Assembly (NCBI GenBank): GCA_021805955.1
Contig: JAJZDO010000750.1
Location: 1 to 9,061 of the forward strand
Length of the DNA: 9,061 nucleotides
Origin: Acidobacteriota bacterium
GTDB taxonomy: Bacteria > Acidobacteriota > Terriglobia > Terriglobales > Acidobacteriaceae
Reading direction: 5' to 3'
Positions within the stretch are counted from its first letter, which is position 1. Each line of letters begins with the position of its first letter. Below are positions 1-6,735 of the stretch, one piece after another. The notes beneath the pieces are model-generated. The model searched no databases. It worked only from the letters and a program-made list of their open reading frames with translations, and had not been told where the DNA came from. A program made the translations under genes and the position numbers.

Positions 1-1272
1 TTGGGAGAAGTTGAGACGGCTCTCGTAGCCGACAGAATCTCAACAGCGGTGCTGCGATTGCACCTGCTCACGATGCAGCGGCTCGGCATCACTTATGACT
101 TTCTGCCCCGCGAGAGTGAGATTCTGCACTTGAAGTTCTGGGATCGCGCCTTTGCCCTCTTGAAGGAAAGCGGCGTGCTCTACTACGAAACCAGCGGGAA
201 AAACACCGGATGCTGGGTGATGACGAGACCCGGCGGTGGCAGCGCGACCGAAGAACCCGATGAAGACGCCAAGGTCATCGTACGTTCCAACGGAACTGTG
301 ACCTACGTGGGCAAGGATATTGCCTATCATCTGTGGAAGTTTGGTCTGCTCGGCGCAGATTTTGGTTATCGAAAATTCTTTGAATATCCGGATCACACCT
401 GCTGGATTTCCAGCATGACGGGAGAAAGCGAACATCCTAATTTTGGCGGCGCGGGAGCTATCTACAACGTCATCGATGCGCGACAATCCGACCCGCAGGC
501 GAATGTGGTACAGGCGCTGCGCGAAATGGGCCACGCAGAATCCGCAGACCATTACACGCACTTCAGCTATGAGATGGTCGCGCTTACACCACGTTGCGCG
601 GCAGAGCTTGGCTATCACGTTGGAGAAGAGGATCGGAGCCGCGCTTACATCGAAGTAAGTGGGCGCAAGGGGTTCGGGGTCAAAGCGGACGACCTGCTCG
701 ACAAATTGACTGCGGCAACTCTCAAAGAGACCGATGCGCGACAACCGGAACGGAGTGAAGCAGAGCGCACAAAGATTGCGGAACAGATCGCTATTGGGGC
801 GTTGCGCTACTTCATGCTGAAGTTTACGCGCAGCTCTGTCATTGCCTTTGATTTCAAGGACGCACTCAGCTTTGAAGGTGAGACCGGGCCGTATGTGCAG
901 TACGCAGCCGTTCGTGCACGCAATATCTTTAGGAAATCCGGGATCTCACCGGAGCAGGCGCTGGATGCATTCAGCACCATGGATCTTGTGCAGGCGCTCC
1001 AGGGTGCCGATGATCTGTGGGCGATCTGGCTGCGCGCAGCACGGCGCGATCCGATGCTGGAAGCGACGATCCAGAGCGCTGAACCCGCGACTTTGGCGCG
1101 ATATTGCTTTCAGTTGGCTCAGGAGTTCAACAACTTCTATCACAAGCATCACATCCTGACGGAAGAAAACGAAGCACGCAGAACTCTTTTGCTGGCCACC
1201 GCGGCTGTTGCACTGCGCGAGTTGACGACGCTGTTGCAGTGGATGGGAATTGAAGTGCCAGAAGCGATGTAG
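1..1272 (+). CDS. argS: Arginyl-tRNA synthetase, C-terminal part (5' end outside window)
   Basis: Class I aminoacyl-tRNA synthetase that charges tRNA-Arg with arginine in the cytoplasm. The frame is already open at base 1 and ends at TAG 1270-1272. The TTG at base 1 is almost certainly internal, because the N-terminal tRNA-recognition domain and the HIGH-type motif are missing (roughly 200 residues, judged from the usual family length). Visible family blocks: [17 protein letters not shown] (about residues 95-111, the ArgRS 'R.DGT.TY..RDIAYH' block); [17 protein letters not shown] (220-236, the region replacing KMSKS in ArgRS); [19 protein letters not shown] (291-309), which opens the DALR anticodon-binding domain; and a helical C-terminus with the typical [11 protein letters not shown] segment. 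The insert-rich middle resembles the longer ArgRS form rather than the E. coli type. The next gene follows on the same strand after 47 bp. Identification is confident. Confidence 0.95.
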   Translation: MGEVETALVADRISTAVLRLHLLTMQRLGITYDFLPRESEILHLKFWDRAFALLKESGVLYYETSGKNTGCWVMTRPGGGSATEEPDEDAKVIVRSNGTVTYVGKDIAYHLWKFGLLGADFGYRKFFEYPDHTCWISSMTGESEHPNFGGAGAIYNVIDARQSDPQANVVQALREMGHAESADHYTHFSYEMVALTPRCAAELGYHVGEEDRSRAYIEVSGRKGFGVKADDLLDKLTAATLKETDARQPERSEAERTKIAEQIAIGALRYFMLKFTRSSVIAFDFKDALSFEGETGPYVQYAAVRARNIFRKSGISPEQALDAFSTMDLVQALQGADDLWAIWLRAARRDPMLEATIQSAEPATLARYCFQLAQEFNNFYHKHHILTEENEARRTLLLATAAVALRELTTLLQWMGIEVPEAM

Positions 1273-1294
1273 CGGAGCTATTCCCTTCTCCGCT
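1271..1294 (+). other. Stem-loop overlapping the argS stop codon
   Basis: AGCGGAG (1271-1277) is the exact reverse complement of CTCCGCT (1288-1294), giving a 7-bp stem with a 10-nt loop. The stem begins inside the argS TAG. The downstream stretch is somewhat T-rich but has no T-run, so a standard intrinsic terminator is not supported. It could be a weak attenuator or an mRNA-stabilising 3' hairpin between argS and the B12-binding gene. Confidence 0.35.
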
Positions 1295-1319
1295 GTGGCT
1301 GTGTTACTGTTCACTCCGG

Positions 1320-1766
1320 ATGATGAACATGCAGACAATGTCAACATCACGACCGATCCGGGTGTTAATCGCAAAGGTTGGTTTGGACGGACATGATCGC
1401 GGCGCGAAGGTGATTGCACACGCCCTGCGCGAGGCCGGGATGGAAGTTATCTACACCGGACTGCGCAAATCTCCGGAGGCGATCGTCAAGACTGCCGTCG
1501 AAGAAGATGTGGATGCCATCGGCCTCAGCATTCTGAGCGGCGCACACAACACGCTGGTGCCGCGCGTTCTGGAACTGCTGCGACAATCGAACGCGGGGGG
1601 AATTCCCGTATTGCTGGGCGGAACGATTCCCACCGACGACATCGAACTACTGAAGTCCGCGGGAGTTGCGGCGATCCTGGGGCCGGGAACGCCGCTGGCA
1701 GACGTCGTGGAGAGGATACGTGCCTGCGCTCTGTCCGCTCGCGTAGCGGATGGTTTCACAAAGTGA
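1320..1766 (+). CDS. Stand-alone cobalamin-binding subunit, methylmalonyl-CoA mutase type
   Basis: A 148-residue protein that is almost entirely one B12-binding Rossmann-like domain. The base-off/His-on cobalamin motif DxHxxG is present as DGHDRG (Asp23, His25, Gly28; His25 would coordinate cobalt). It is followed by the S-x-L element SILSG (70-74), the LLGG turn (98-101) and GPGT (121-124), all in the order seen in the C-terminal domain of methylmalonyl-CoA mutase. There is no TIM-barrel substrate domain, so it must pair with a separate large subunit (methylmalonyl-CoA, isobutyryl-CoA or 2-hydroxyisobutyryl-CoA mutase type), which is not in this window. ATG codons lie at 1320, 1323, 1329 and 1338. 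The CCGGA just before 1320 is best spaced for the ATG at 1329, so that start is equally likely. It lies 47 bp after argS on the same strand. Substrate specificity cannot be read from this subunit. Confidence 0.88.
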   Translation: MMNMQTMSTSRPIRVLIAKVGLDGHDRGAKVIAHALREAGMEVIYTGLRKSPEAIVKTAVEEDVDAIGLSILSGAHNTLVPRVLELLRQSNAGGIPVLLGGTIPTDDIELLKSAGVAAILGPGTPLADVVERIRACALSARVADGFTK

Positions 1767-1808
1767 CATTGCGGACTGGCCGGAACGCGGCGAAAGAGTT
1801 TGCGTCGT

Positions 1809-2237
1809 CTATTTTGCGTTATGCTCTGCGATTGCGCTGCGGATCAGACCGGCGACCGGGTCTGGCAATGCGCGACGCTGCATGGAGCGATCGCAGACCA
1901 CATGGACCGTCTCGCCCTCGGCGAGCAGCGTAACCCCTGAGTCCGATTCGCGCAAAATGCGATAGCCAAATTTCAGCACTGAACCGCGCAGCAACAACGG
2001 AAAGGCTTCGATGCGTATCGGATCGTCATAGCGGGCCGGCGATCGATAACGGCAACTTGCCTCAACGACGGGAAGAATGCATCCTTCGACGCTCTCCATG
2101 AGACTGTAATCGAAGCCGAGGGTACGCAAAAACTCGACTCGGCCAAGCTCAAACCAGACCAGATAATTCGCATAGTACACAACACCCATCTGGTCGGTTT
2201 CCGCGTAGCGCACGCGAACCTGTGTTGTAACCGTCAT
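1809..2237 (-). CDS. Acyl-CoA thioesterase, hotdog fold (YbgC / 4-hydroxybenzoyl-CoA thioesterase family)
   Basis: A 142-residue single-domain hotdog protein. The N-terminal signature RYAETDQMGVVYYANY (residues 10-25) is the 4HBT/YbgC active-site block, with Asp15 as the expected catalytic acid. LVWFELGRVEFLR follows, the long central helix of the fold. Such enzymes hydrolyse acyl-CoA or acyl-ACP thioesters in the cytoplasm. YbgC homologues are often linked to envelope genes (tol-pal in Proteobacteria). The frame extends to an ATG at 2255, but I chose the ATG at 2237 because AGAGGAG lies directly before it (3-nt spacing) and the upstream ATG has no ribosome-binding site. It follows rseP by 54 bp on the same strand and is probably co-transcribed as the last gene of the cluster. 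The substrate is unknown. It converges with the B12-binding gene, with 42 bp between stops. Confidence 0.88.
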   Translation of the reverse strand: MTVTTQVRVRYAETDQMGVVYYANYLVWFELGRVEFLRTLGFDYSLMESVEGCILPVVEASCRYRSPARYDDPIRIEAFPLLLRGSVLKFGYRILRESDSGVTLLAEGETVHVVCDRSMQRRALPDPVAGLIRSAIAEHNAK

Positions 2238-2261
2238 AAACTCCTCTGGGAACATTTACTG

Positions 2262-2290
2262 CCGGGTGCGGCGCAACTGGCGAGCACCGG
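2262..2290 (-). other. Intercistronic stem-loop between rseP and the thioesterase gene
   Basis: Read on the minus strand, CCGGTGC (2290-2284) can pair with GCACCCGG (2269-2262): a 7-bp GC-rich stem with one bulged C and a 14-nt loop. It lies just after the rseP TAG and before the AGAGGAG of the next gene. No T-run follows, so it looks more like an mRNA processing or stabilising hairpin, or a partial terminator, than a full intrinsic terminator. Confidence 0.35.
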
Positions 2291-2291
2291 T

Positions 2292-3656
2292 CTACTGCTG
2301 GCGATGTAAAGCAAACAGATGTAGTTTGCTCACGTCGTTGAAGACAACGTACGCGGCAAAAACAAGAATCAGGATGAAGCCTGCCTGATAAATGCGTTCC
2401 TTGATGGCCATATCCACGTCGCGCCGGAGGATGCTCTCAATCAGCAGAAACAGAATGAGTCCTCCATCCAGAACCGGGAATGGCATCAGGTTCAGAATGC
2501 CCAGGTTGAGGCTGATGACGGTCATCAACTGGAGGATTGGCTGCCAACCCTGCATCTCAACGGCCATGCCGGTCTGCTTTGCGATTCCTATCGGTCCGGA
2601 GAGAGTGCTGACCGACATCTGGTGCGTAAGCACGCGCTTGAGCACTTCCAGAATAAGCAGCGAATTCGCACGATTGAACTTCCAGGATTCCGCCAACGCA
2701 CCGGAAAATGAAAGCTTCTCAACGCGGAACGGAGGTATCGTCGCTGTGAAGCCCAGCCGCCAGGCTTTGCCACCATGTGGATCATCCATCTGCACGGGCG
2801 TGATGGTGATTTTGCGCTGCTGTCCATCATGGACCAGAGCAATGCTCATCGGCGCGCCATCCCGTTCTTGCATATAGGCAACCAGCGATTCCGTGGAGTG
2901 AAAAATATGGCCGTCTACCGAGGCGAAGATATCCCCAGCATGGATTCCAGCAGCGGATGCCGGAGTCGAATCCCCTACGCTGTCGACTCGAATCGGACCC
3001 GGCTGTTCCACCGGAAATAGTCCGAGATTCGCCAGCGCAAAGTCCTCGCCGCCGCTCGTATCCGGAAGCGGAAGAGTGAGTGGAATCTGCTGCGCACCGC
3101 GCTCCACGATGACAGGAACCGAGTGATTCAGATTGATCTGCGCGCGAATCTCCACATCTTTCCATGTCGGATGATCCACCGTATCGAACCGCTCAATCAC
3201 GTCGCCTTGCATCAGCCCCGCGTGCGCGGCAACAGATCCTGACTCTACCCAATCCAGCACCGCCGGCTGGTCAAAGTAGATATAGGTTTCGTGATGGAAC
3301 ATCAGCACGCCGGTCATCAATCCGAGAGCAAGCAGGAAGTTCGCCGCCGGACCGGAAAACCCGATCAGAATGCGCTGCCAGCGTGGGTGCTGCGTGAACT
3401 CGCCGGGATCGTTTTTGACCTCTTCGCCGGGGTTTTCTCCGGTCATTTTGACGTAGCCGCCAAAGGGCAGCGCACACACTTTGTAGTCTGTATCGCCTAC
3501 CTTAATTCCAAAAAGACGCGGGCCAAAACCCACGGAAAAAGCTTCCACGCGTACACCGCAAAGCTTGGCCGCCAGGAAGTGGCCAAACTCATGAACGATG
3601 ACCATGATGCCAAGGACAACGAGGACGGAGATAGTCGAAACGAGGAATGTGTGCAT
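2292..3656 (-). CDS. rseP: Site-2 intramembrane zinc metalloprotease (RseP/M50 family)
   Basis: Inner-membrane protease of 454 residues, the usual RseP length. The first membrane segment carries the zinc-binding HEFGH (22-26). GFSGPAANF (99-107) matches the conserved GxxxN membrane loop. Two PDZ-like domains lie between the catalytic halves (about 130-195 and 220-290), the second with GIHAGDIFASVDG. LSGPIGI (352-358) is followed by the second catalytic motif NLMPFPVLDGG (389-399), where Asp397 is the third zinc ligand. A last membrane segment spans about 424-440. Known members cleave membrane-embedded anti-sigma factors or remnant signal peptides. The anti-sigma substrate is not encoded here. 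It starts 23 bp after the dxr stop. The ATG at 3656 has no clear ribosome-binding site, so translation may be coupled to dxr. The gene order uppS-cdsA-dxr-rseP supports the assignment. Confidence 0.95.
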   Translation of the reverse strand: MHTFLVSTISVLVVLGIMVIVHEFGHFLAAKLCGVRVEAFSVGFGPRLFGIKVGDTDYKVCALPFGGYVKMTGENPGEEVKNDPGEFTQHPRWQRILIGFSGPAANFLLALGLMTGVLMFHHETYIYFDQPAVLDWVESGSVAAHAGLMQGDVIERFDTVDHPTWKDVEIRAQINLNHSVPVIVERGAQQIPLTLPLPDTSGGEDFALANLGLFPVEQPGPIRVDSVGDSTPASAAGIHAGDIFASVDGHIFHSTESLVAYMQERDGAPMSIALVHDGQQRKITITPVQMDDPHGGKAWRLGFTATIPPFRVEKLSFSGALAESWKFNRANSLLILEVLKRVLTHQMSVSTLSGPIGIAKQTGMAVEMQGWQPILQLMTVISLNLGILNLMPFPVLDGGLILFLLIESILRRDVDMAIKERIYQAGFILILVFAAYVVFNDVSKLHLFALHRQQ

Positions 3657-3679
3657 ACAGGGAAAACAAATTTCGAACG

Positions 3680-4876
3680 CTAGAACCGGAGCACAGAGGA
3701 ACCGAGCGCCAGATTGTTTGCCTGAGAGACCAACTCACGGGCACGCTCACGTGCTTCTTCGTCAGCCACAAGCACTTCTGCAATCGACTGCGGATGAGAC
3801 ACAGGCGTTTGCTCCAGCACTTTTTCTATTGTAGCCGCTATCGCCGGAAACGTGATGCGTCGATCGAGAAACGCTTCCACTGCAATCTCATCCGCCGCAT
3901 TCAGCGCGATGCAGTGCGCTCCACCCTTCGCCGCGGCTTCGTAAGCCAATCGCAAGCAGGGAAATCGCGCAAAATCAGGCTGCTCGAAGTCCAGATGAGA
4001 AAGAGCGGCAAGATCAAAGGTCAGAGAAGACTCCGGCCGCTCCGGATACGCAAGCGCATAGAGAATCGGCAAGCGCATATCGGTGACGGAAATCTGCGCG
4101 AGAATGGCCCCGTCTACGTACTCGACCAGCGAATGGACGGTGGATTGGGGATGGACTGTGACACGCACCTGCGAAGGAGGCAGTGCAAATAGCCGACACG
4201 CTTCGATAATCTCCAGCCCCTTGTTGAGCATGGTTGCCGAATCAATGGTGATGCGCCGACCCATGACCCAGGTTGGATGCCTGAGAGCCTGCTCGGGAGT
4301 AATGCTTTCGAACTCCTCCAGCGGTAACCGGCGGAACGGCCCGCCGGAGGCGGTAAGCCAGATTTGGCGCACTTCACGATGCGCGCCGGCACGCATGCAC
4401 TGATGAATTGCGTTATGTTCGGAGTCGATGGGGAGAATTGGAACGTGGTGCTCTTGGGCGGCCTTCGTCAAAATCTCGCCCGCTGCCACCATACACTCCT
4501 TGTTGGCCAACCCCACCGGCTTGCCTGCAAGGATCGCAGCGTGCGTTGCCTCCAGCCCTGCCACACCGACGATCGCCGAGACGACGAAATCTACGTCCGG
4601 ACGTGTGGCGCAGGCGACTGAGCCTGCCGTTCCCCAGACGACTTCAATCCCGCTTAGACCTGCCTGCCGAAGTCTCGCTGCGAATTCCTGCGCAAGCTCT
4701 TCGGTTGCCATGGAAACAATCTCCGGATGCCAGCGCAGAGTCTGCTCCAGCGCCAGAGATAGATTTCGGCCCGCGGCCAGCGCACTCACGGAATACCGCT
4801 CCGGATACCGCTCGACGATGGAAAGCGTACTTTGCCCGACGGAACCTGTGGAGCCGAGAATTGCCAGATGTTTCAA
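3680..4876 (-). CDS. dxr: 1-deoxy-D-xylulose 5-phosphate reductoisomerase
   Basis: Converts DXP to 2-C-methyl-D-erythritol 4-phosphate with NADPH and a divalent metal, the committed step of the MEP isoprenoid pathway (the fosmidomycin target). At 398 residues it has the normal length. The NADPH-binding loop GSTGSVG (8-14) is at the N-terminus. LPIDSEHNA (148-156) holds metal ligands Asp151 and Glu153. ASGGPF (176-181) is the substrate-phosphate region, HPTWVMG (200-206) the flexible active-site lid, and LNKGLEIIEA (217-226) provides Glu222 as the third metal ligand. The start is TTG at 4876: codons between it and the upstream TGA (4912-4910) include no ATG or GTG, and the next internal ATG would delete the NADPH loop. 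AGGGGAT lies about 10 nt upstream. It follows cdsA by 33 bp and precedes rseP by 23 bp, fitting a single operon. Confidence 0.97.
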   Translation of the reverse strand: MKHLAILGSTGSVGQSTLSIVERYPERYSVSALAAGRNLSLALEQTLRWHPEIVSMATEELAQEFAARLRQAGLSGIEVVWGTAGSVACATRPDVDFVVSAIVGVAGLEATHAAILAGKPVGLANKECMVAAGEILTKAAQEHHVPILPIDSEHNAIHQCMRAGAHREVRQIWLTASGGPFRRLPLEEFESITPEQALRHPTWVMGRRITIDSATMLNKGLEIIEACRLFALPPSQVRVTVHPQSTVHSLVEYVDGAILAQISVTDMRLPILYALAYPERPESSLTFDLAALSHLDFEQPDFARFPCLRLAYEAAAKGGAHCIALNAADEIAVEAFLDRRITFPAIAATIEKVLEQTPVSHPQSIAEVLVADEEARERARELVSQANNLALGSSVLRF

Positions 4877-4909
4877 CGGAAGATGATCCCCTGGGATGTT
4901 CTGAACTGG

Positions 4910-5731
4910 TCAGAAACGTTGAATGACTTGAGCGTACCACAGCACTGGAGCAGCCAGCAGCAACGCATCGACGCGGTCCAGCATGCCGCCGTGACCGGGC
5001 AGCAATGTGCCCGAATCCTTCACGCCGACACTACGCTTGAGCGCCGATTCCACCAGGTCTCCAACCTGTGCCGCCACATTGACGAGCAGACTCAAGCTCA
5101 GCCATCGAAGCAGAGGGCCGGGATACAGCAGCATGTTAATGTCTCGACCGTTGAGCAACGCAGCCAGACCATAAAGCAAGGCAGCGGCGGCGAGACTCCC
5201 GACGAGTGATCCCACTGCTCCTTCCCATGTTTTGTTTGGACTGATGTGTGGAGCAAGCCGGTGGCGTCCGAAGGTCCGGCCGACGTAAAGCGCGGCAATA
5301 TCCCCCGTCCAGACACAGCACAACAGAAACAGTACGATGGATTTTCCATCCTCGCTTGTGTACAGAAGCGGAAGAGCGAGCATCGTCAGTCCGGTGTAGA
5401 GCAGCGCAAAGACAGAGGCGGTCGCATCCGCCATCACACGCTCCAAAGGGCTTGCAAAAGCACACCAGACCAGCAGGCCAAGGCTCAACAGACTGATGGA
5501 TCCGATGAGTATCTCCGGCCAGAAGTAATTCATCATGAAGAGCAAAGCAATGGCCACCAGCGTGGCAATCTGCGGCGGGCGGGCGGCACTGGCCGAGGCA
5601 ATGTGGAGAAACTCCCAGCCGGCCAGCATGGCCACAACAGCGGCAAAGAGAGTGACCATCCAATACGGCCCCAGAAAGAGCGTAAGTACCGCGAGAGGCA
5701 CAAGAATAATGGCAGTCAGTATTCGCTTCAT
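4910..5731 (-). CDS. cdsA: Phosphatidate cytidylyltransferase (CDP-diglyceride synthase)
   Basis: Polytopic membrane enzyme making CDP-diacylglycerol from CTP and phosphatidic acid, the branch point for all major phospholipids. At 273 residues it has the typical CdsA length. It has several hydrophobic segments (for example about 4-20, 25-40, 55-70, 74-92, 104-123, 131-149, 172-193 and 208-222). The cytosolic loop has GRTFGRHRLAP followed by HISPNKTWEG (162-171). The family signature runs from Ser229 to Asp255, with LKRSVGVKDSG (231-241), then PGHGGMLDRVD (245-255), which holds the Mg-binding acidic residues. The ATG at 5731 is fixed by an in-frame TGA a few codons upstream; the ribosome-binding site is weak (GAAAG about 4 nt away). 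A 103-bp gap separates it from uppS, the largest gap within the uppS-to-rseP run. Confidence 0.95.
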   Translation of the reverse strand: MKRILTAIILVPLAVLTLFLGPYWMVTLFAAVVAMLAGWEFLHIASASAARPPQIATLVAIALLFMMNYFWPEILIGSISLLSLGLLVWCAFASPLERVMADATASVFALLYTGLTMLALPLLYTSEDGKSIVLFLLCCVWTGDIAALYVGRTFGRHRLAPHISPNKTWEGAVGSLVGSLAAAALLYGLAALLNGRDINMLLYPGPLLRWLSLSLLVNVAAQVGDLVESALKRSVGVKDSGTLLPGHGGMLDRVDALLLAAPVLWYAQVIQRF

Positions 5732-5755
5732 CAGGCTTTCAACAACTCACGCATC

Positions 5756-5817
5756 GATAAATTCGCGCCGGAGATCCATTGTTCCGACCAGGTCAACTTG
5801 CAGGATACATCGCGCCG
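5756..5817. repeat. Imperfect direct repeat in the uppS-cdsA gap
   Basis: GATAAATTCGCGCCG (5756-5770) and GATACATCGCGCCG (5804-5817) match except for one substitution and one deleted base; their starts are 48 bp apart. They occupy most of the 103-bp gap between the uppS stop and cdsA start. I see no convincing promoter or small ORF in the gap. The repeats could be regulator sites or chance. Confidence 0.3.
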
Positions 5818-5834
5818 CTCTCATCGGCTGGAAA

Positions 5835-6674
5835 CTAGTCACTCCGGGCTGACGCATGCTCTTCTTCAAGCGTGCTCTCAGCGTCACTTTCCGTTTCGCT
5901 CAACCCGCCGTAACGGCGCTCCCGCCGCTGGTAGGCGGCAATCGCCTCCAGCAGATGGACGCCGCGGAAATCCGGCCAGTAACGTTCGGTTACGAATATC
6001 TCCGCATAGGCAATCTGCCAGAGCAGATAGTTGGACAGGCGCATCTCTCCGGAGGTGCGGATGACCAGGTCCGGATCCGGCATCTGCGCCGTATACAGAT
6101 GGCGATGCACATCCTCCTCGGTCAGTCGGTCAAGCCTGAGTCCAGTGTGGGCGGCCTCCGCGGCGAGCGAGCGAAAGGCATCCACCAACTCTGAGCGTCC
6201 GCCATAATTCAAGGCCAGCGTAAGGGTCGTACCTGTGTTTTTGCTGGTGGCATCCGCAGCCCACAGCATTTTATCCTGCACCTCCGGAGGCAGTTCCCGA
6301 GTCCGCCCTATATAGCGAATCCGAACATTATTGTCCATCATCCGCTGCAGGTTGCTTTCCAGATATGACTTGAGTAGCCGCATCAGGAAGTTGACTTCCG
6401 ATCGCGGACGGCGAAGGTTGTTTTCCAGAGAAAATGCATAGAGCGTAAGCCACGGCAGACCGATGCGCGAAGCTGTTTCCGTCACAAGCTGGACACTCTT
6501 CGCTCCCTGCTGATGACCGAGAAATCGTTTGAGGGAGCGCATTCCAGCCCAGCGCCCGTTCCCGTCCATGATGATCGCGACATGGGCGGGCATCCGTGCC
6601 GGATCGAGACTCGCATATACAGTCTTTTCCTCGACAGACAGCTCGTGAACGCGTAGCGGTGCGGTTGGATGCAA
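5835..6674 (-). CDS. uppS: Isoprenyl (undecaprenyl) diphosphate synthase
   Basis: Cytosolic cis-prenyltransferase that adds isopentenyl units to farnesyl diphosphate to give the C55 carrier lipid for cell-wall polymers. HVAIIMDGNGRWA (31-43) contains catalytic Asp37. Further family blocks are FLGHQQGAKS (51-60), LTLYAFSLEN (76-85), ALNYGGRSELV (154-164), VIRTSGEMRLSNYLLWQIAY (204-223, the IPP/phosphate Arg-Ser region) and WPDF (233-236). The usual ENW-x-RP motif reads ENNLRRP (84-90): the Trp is missing and there is one extra residue. An acidic tail (258-279) extends past the normal end. The chosen start is TTG at 6674, preceded by AAGAGGGAAGCC, a good ribosome-binding site. An ATG at 6593 (Met28) would give a more standard 252 residues but has no ribosome-binding site and would cut the conserved LDPAR-x-P approach. 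No other start fits, as an in-frame TAG lies 11 codons upstream of the TTG. Confidence 0.93.
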   Translation of the reverse strand: MHPTAPLRVHELSVEEKTVYASLDPARMPAHVAIIMDGNGRWAGMRSLKRFLGHQQGAKSVQLVTETASRIGLPWLTLYAFSLENNLRRPRSEVNFLMRLLKSYLESNLQRMMDNNVRIRYIGRTRELPPEVQDKMLWAADATSKNTGTTLTLALNYGGRSELVDAFRSLAAEAAHTGLRLDRLTEEDVHRHLYTAQMPDPDLVIRTSGEMRLSNYLLWQIAYAEIFVTERYWPDFRGVHLLEAIAAYQRRERRYGGLSETESDAESTLEEEHASARSD

Positions 6675-6704
6675 GGCTTCCCTCTTGCGGATCAGACGCT
6701 GGTA

Positions 6705-6725
6705 CTAGCATACGCTGTATGCAAG
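6705..6725. promoter_or_regulatory. Inverted repeat (possible operator) between the XRE regulator and uppS
   Basis: GCATAC (6708-6713), spacer GCT, GTATGC (6717-6722) is a perfect 6-bp dyad. After one mismatch on each side, CT (6705-6706) pairs with AG (6724-6725), giving a 21-bp element of the size expected for a dimeric HTH regulator. It lies 31 bp upstream of the uppS TTG and 10 bp past the XRE stop. No strong -10/-35 pair was found around it. Function as operator or hairpin is inferred only from symmetry and position. Confidence 0.4.
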
Positions 6726-6735
6726 CCTGGATGGA

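Noticed and set aside
40..744. Long minus-strand open frame (234 codons) inside argS
   Set aside because: It lies fully antisense to a well-conserved gene, its product resembles no family I know, and it has no ribosome-binding site; a shadow of argS codon bias.
1767..1808. Possible bidirectional terminator between convergent genes
   Set aside because: Only a 4-bp GCCG/CGGC stem with no T-run is visible; too weak to call.
1750..1965. Small plus-strand frame overlapping the end of the B12-binding gene
   Set aside because: Mostly antisense to the thioesterase gene, with no ribosome-binding site or recognisable motif.
3647..4192. Plus-strand open frame of 181 codons inside dxr
   Set aside because: Antisense to the dxr 3' half, strongly Arg-rich and without recognisable motifs.
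5246..6064. Plus-strand open frame of 272 codons across cdsA and uppS
   Set aside because: Antisense to two conserved genes and the gap between them; composition is Arg/Gln/His-rich and low in hydrophobic residues, as expected for a reverse-frame shadow.
6667..6725. uppS promoter with TTGCAT as -35 and TATGCT as -10 on the minus strand
   Set aside because: The boxes are only 6 bp apart, and no -35 box lies at 16-18 bp from TATGCT; the sequence is better described as a dyad.
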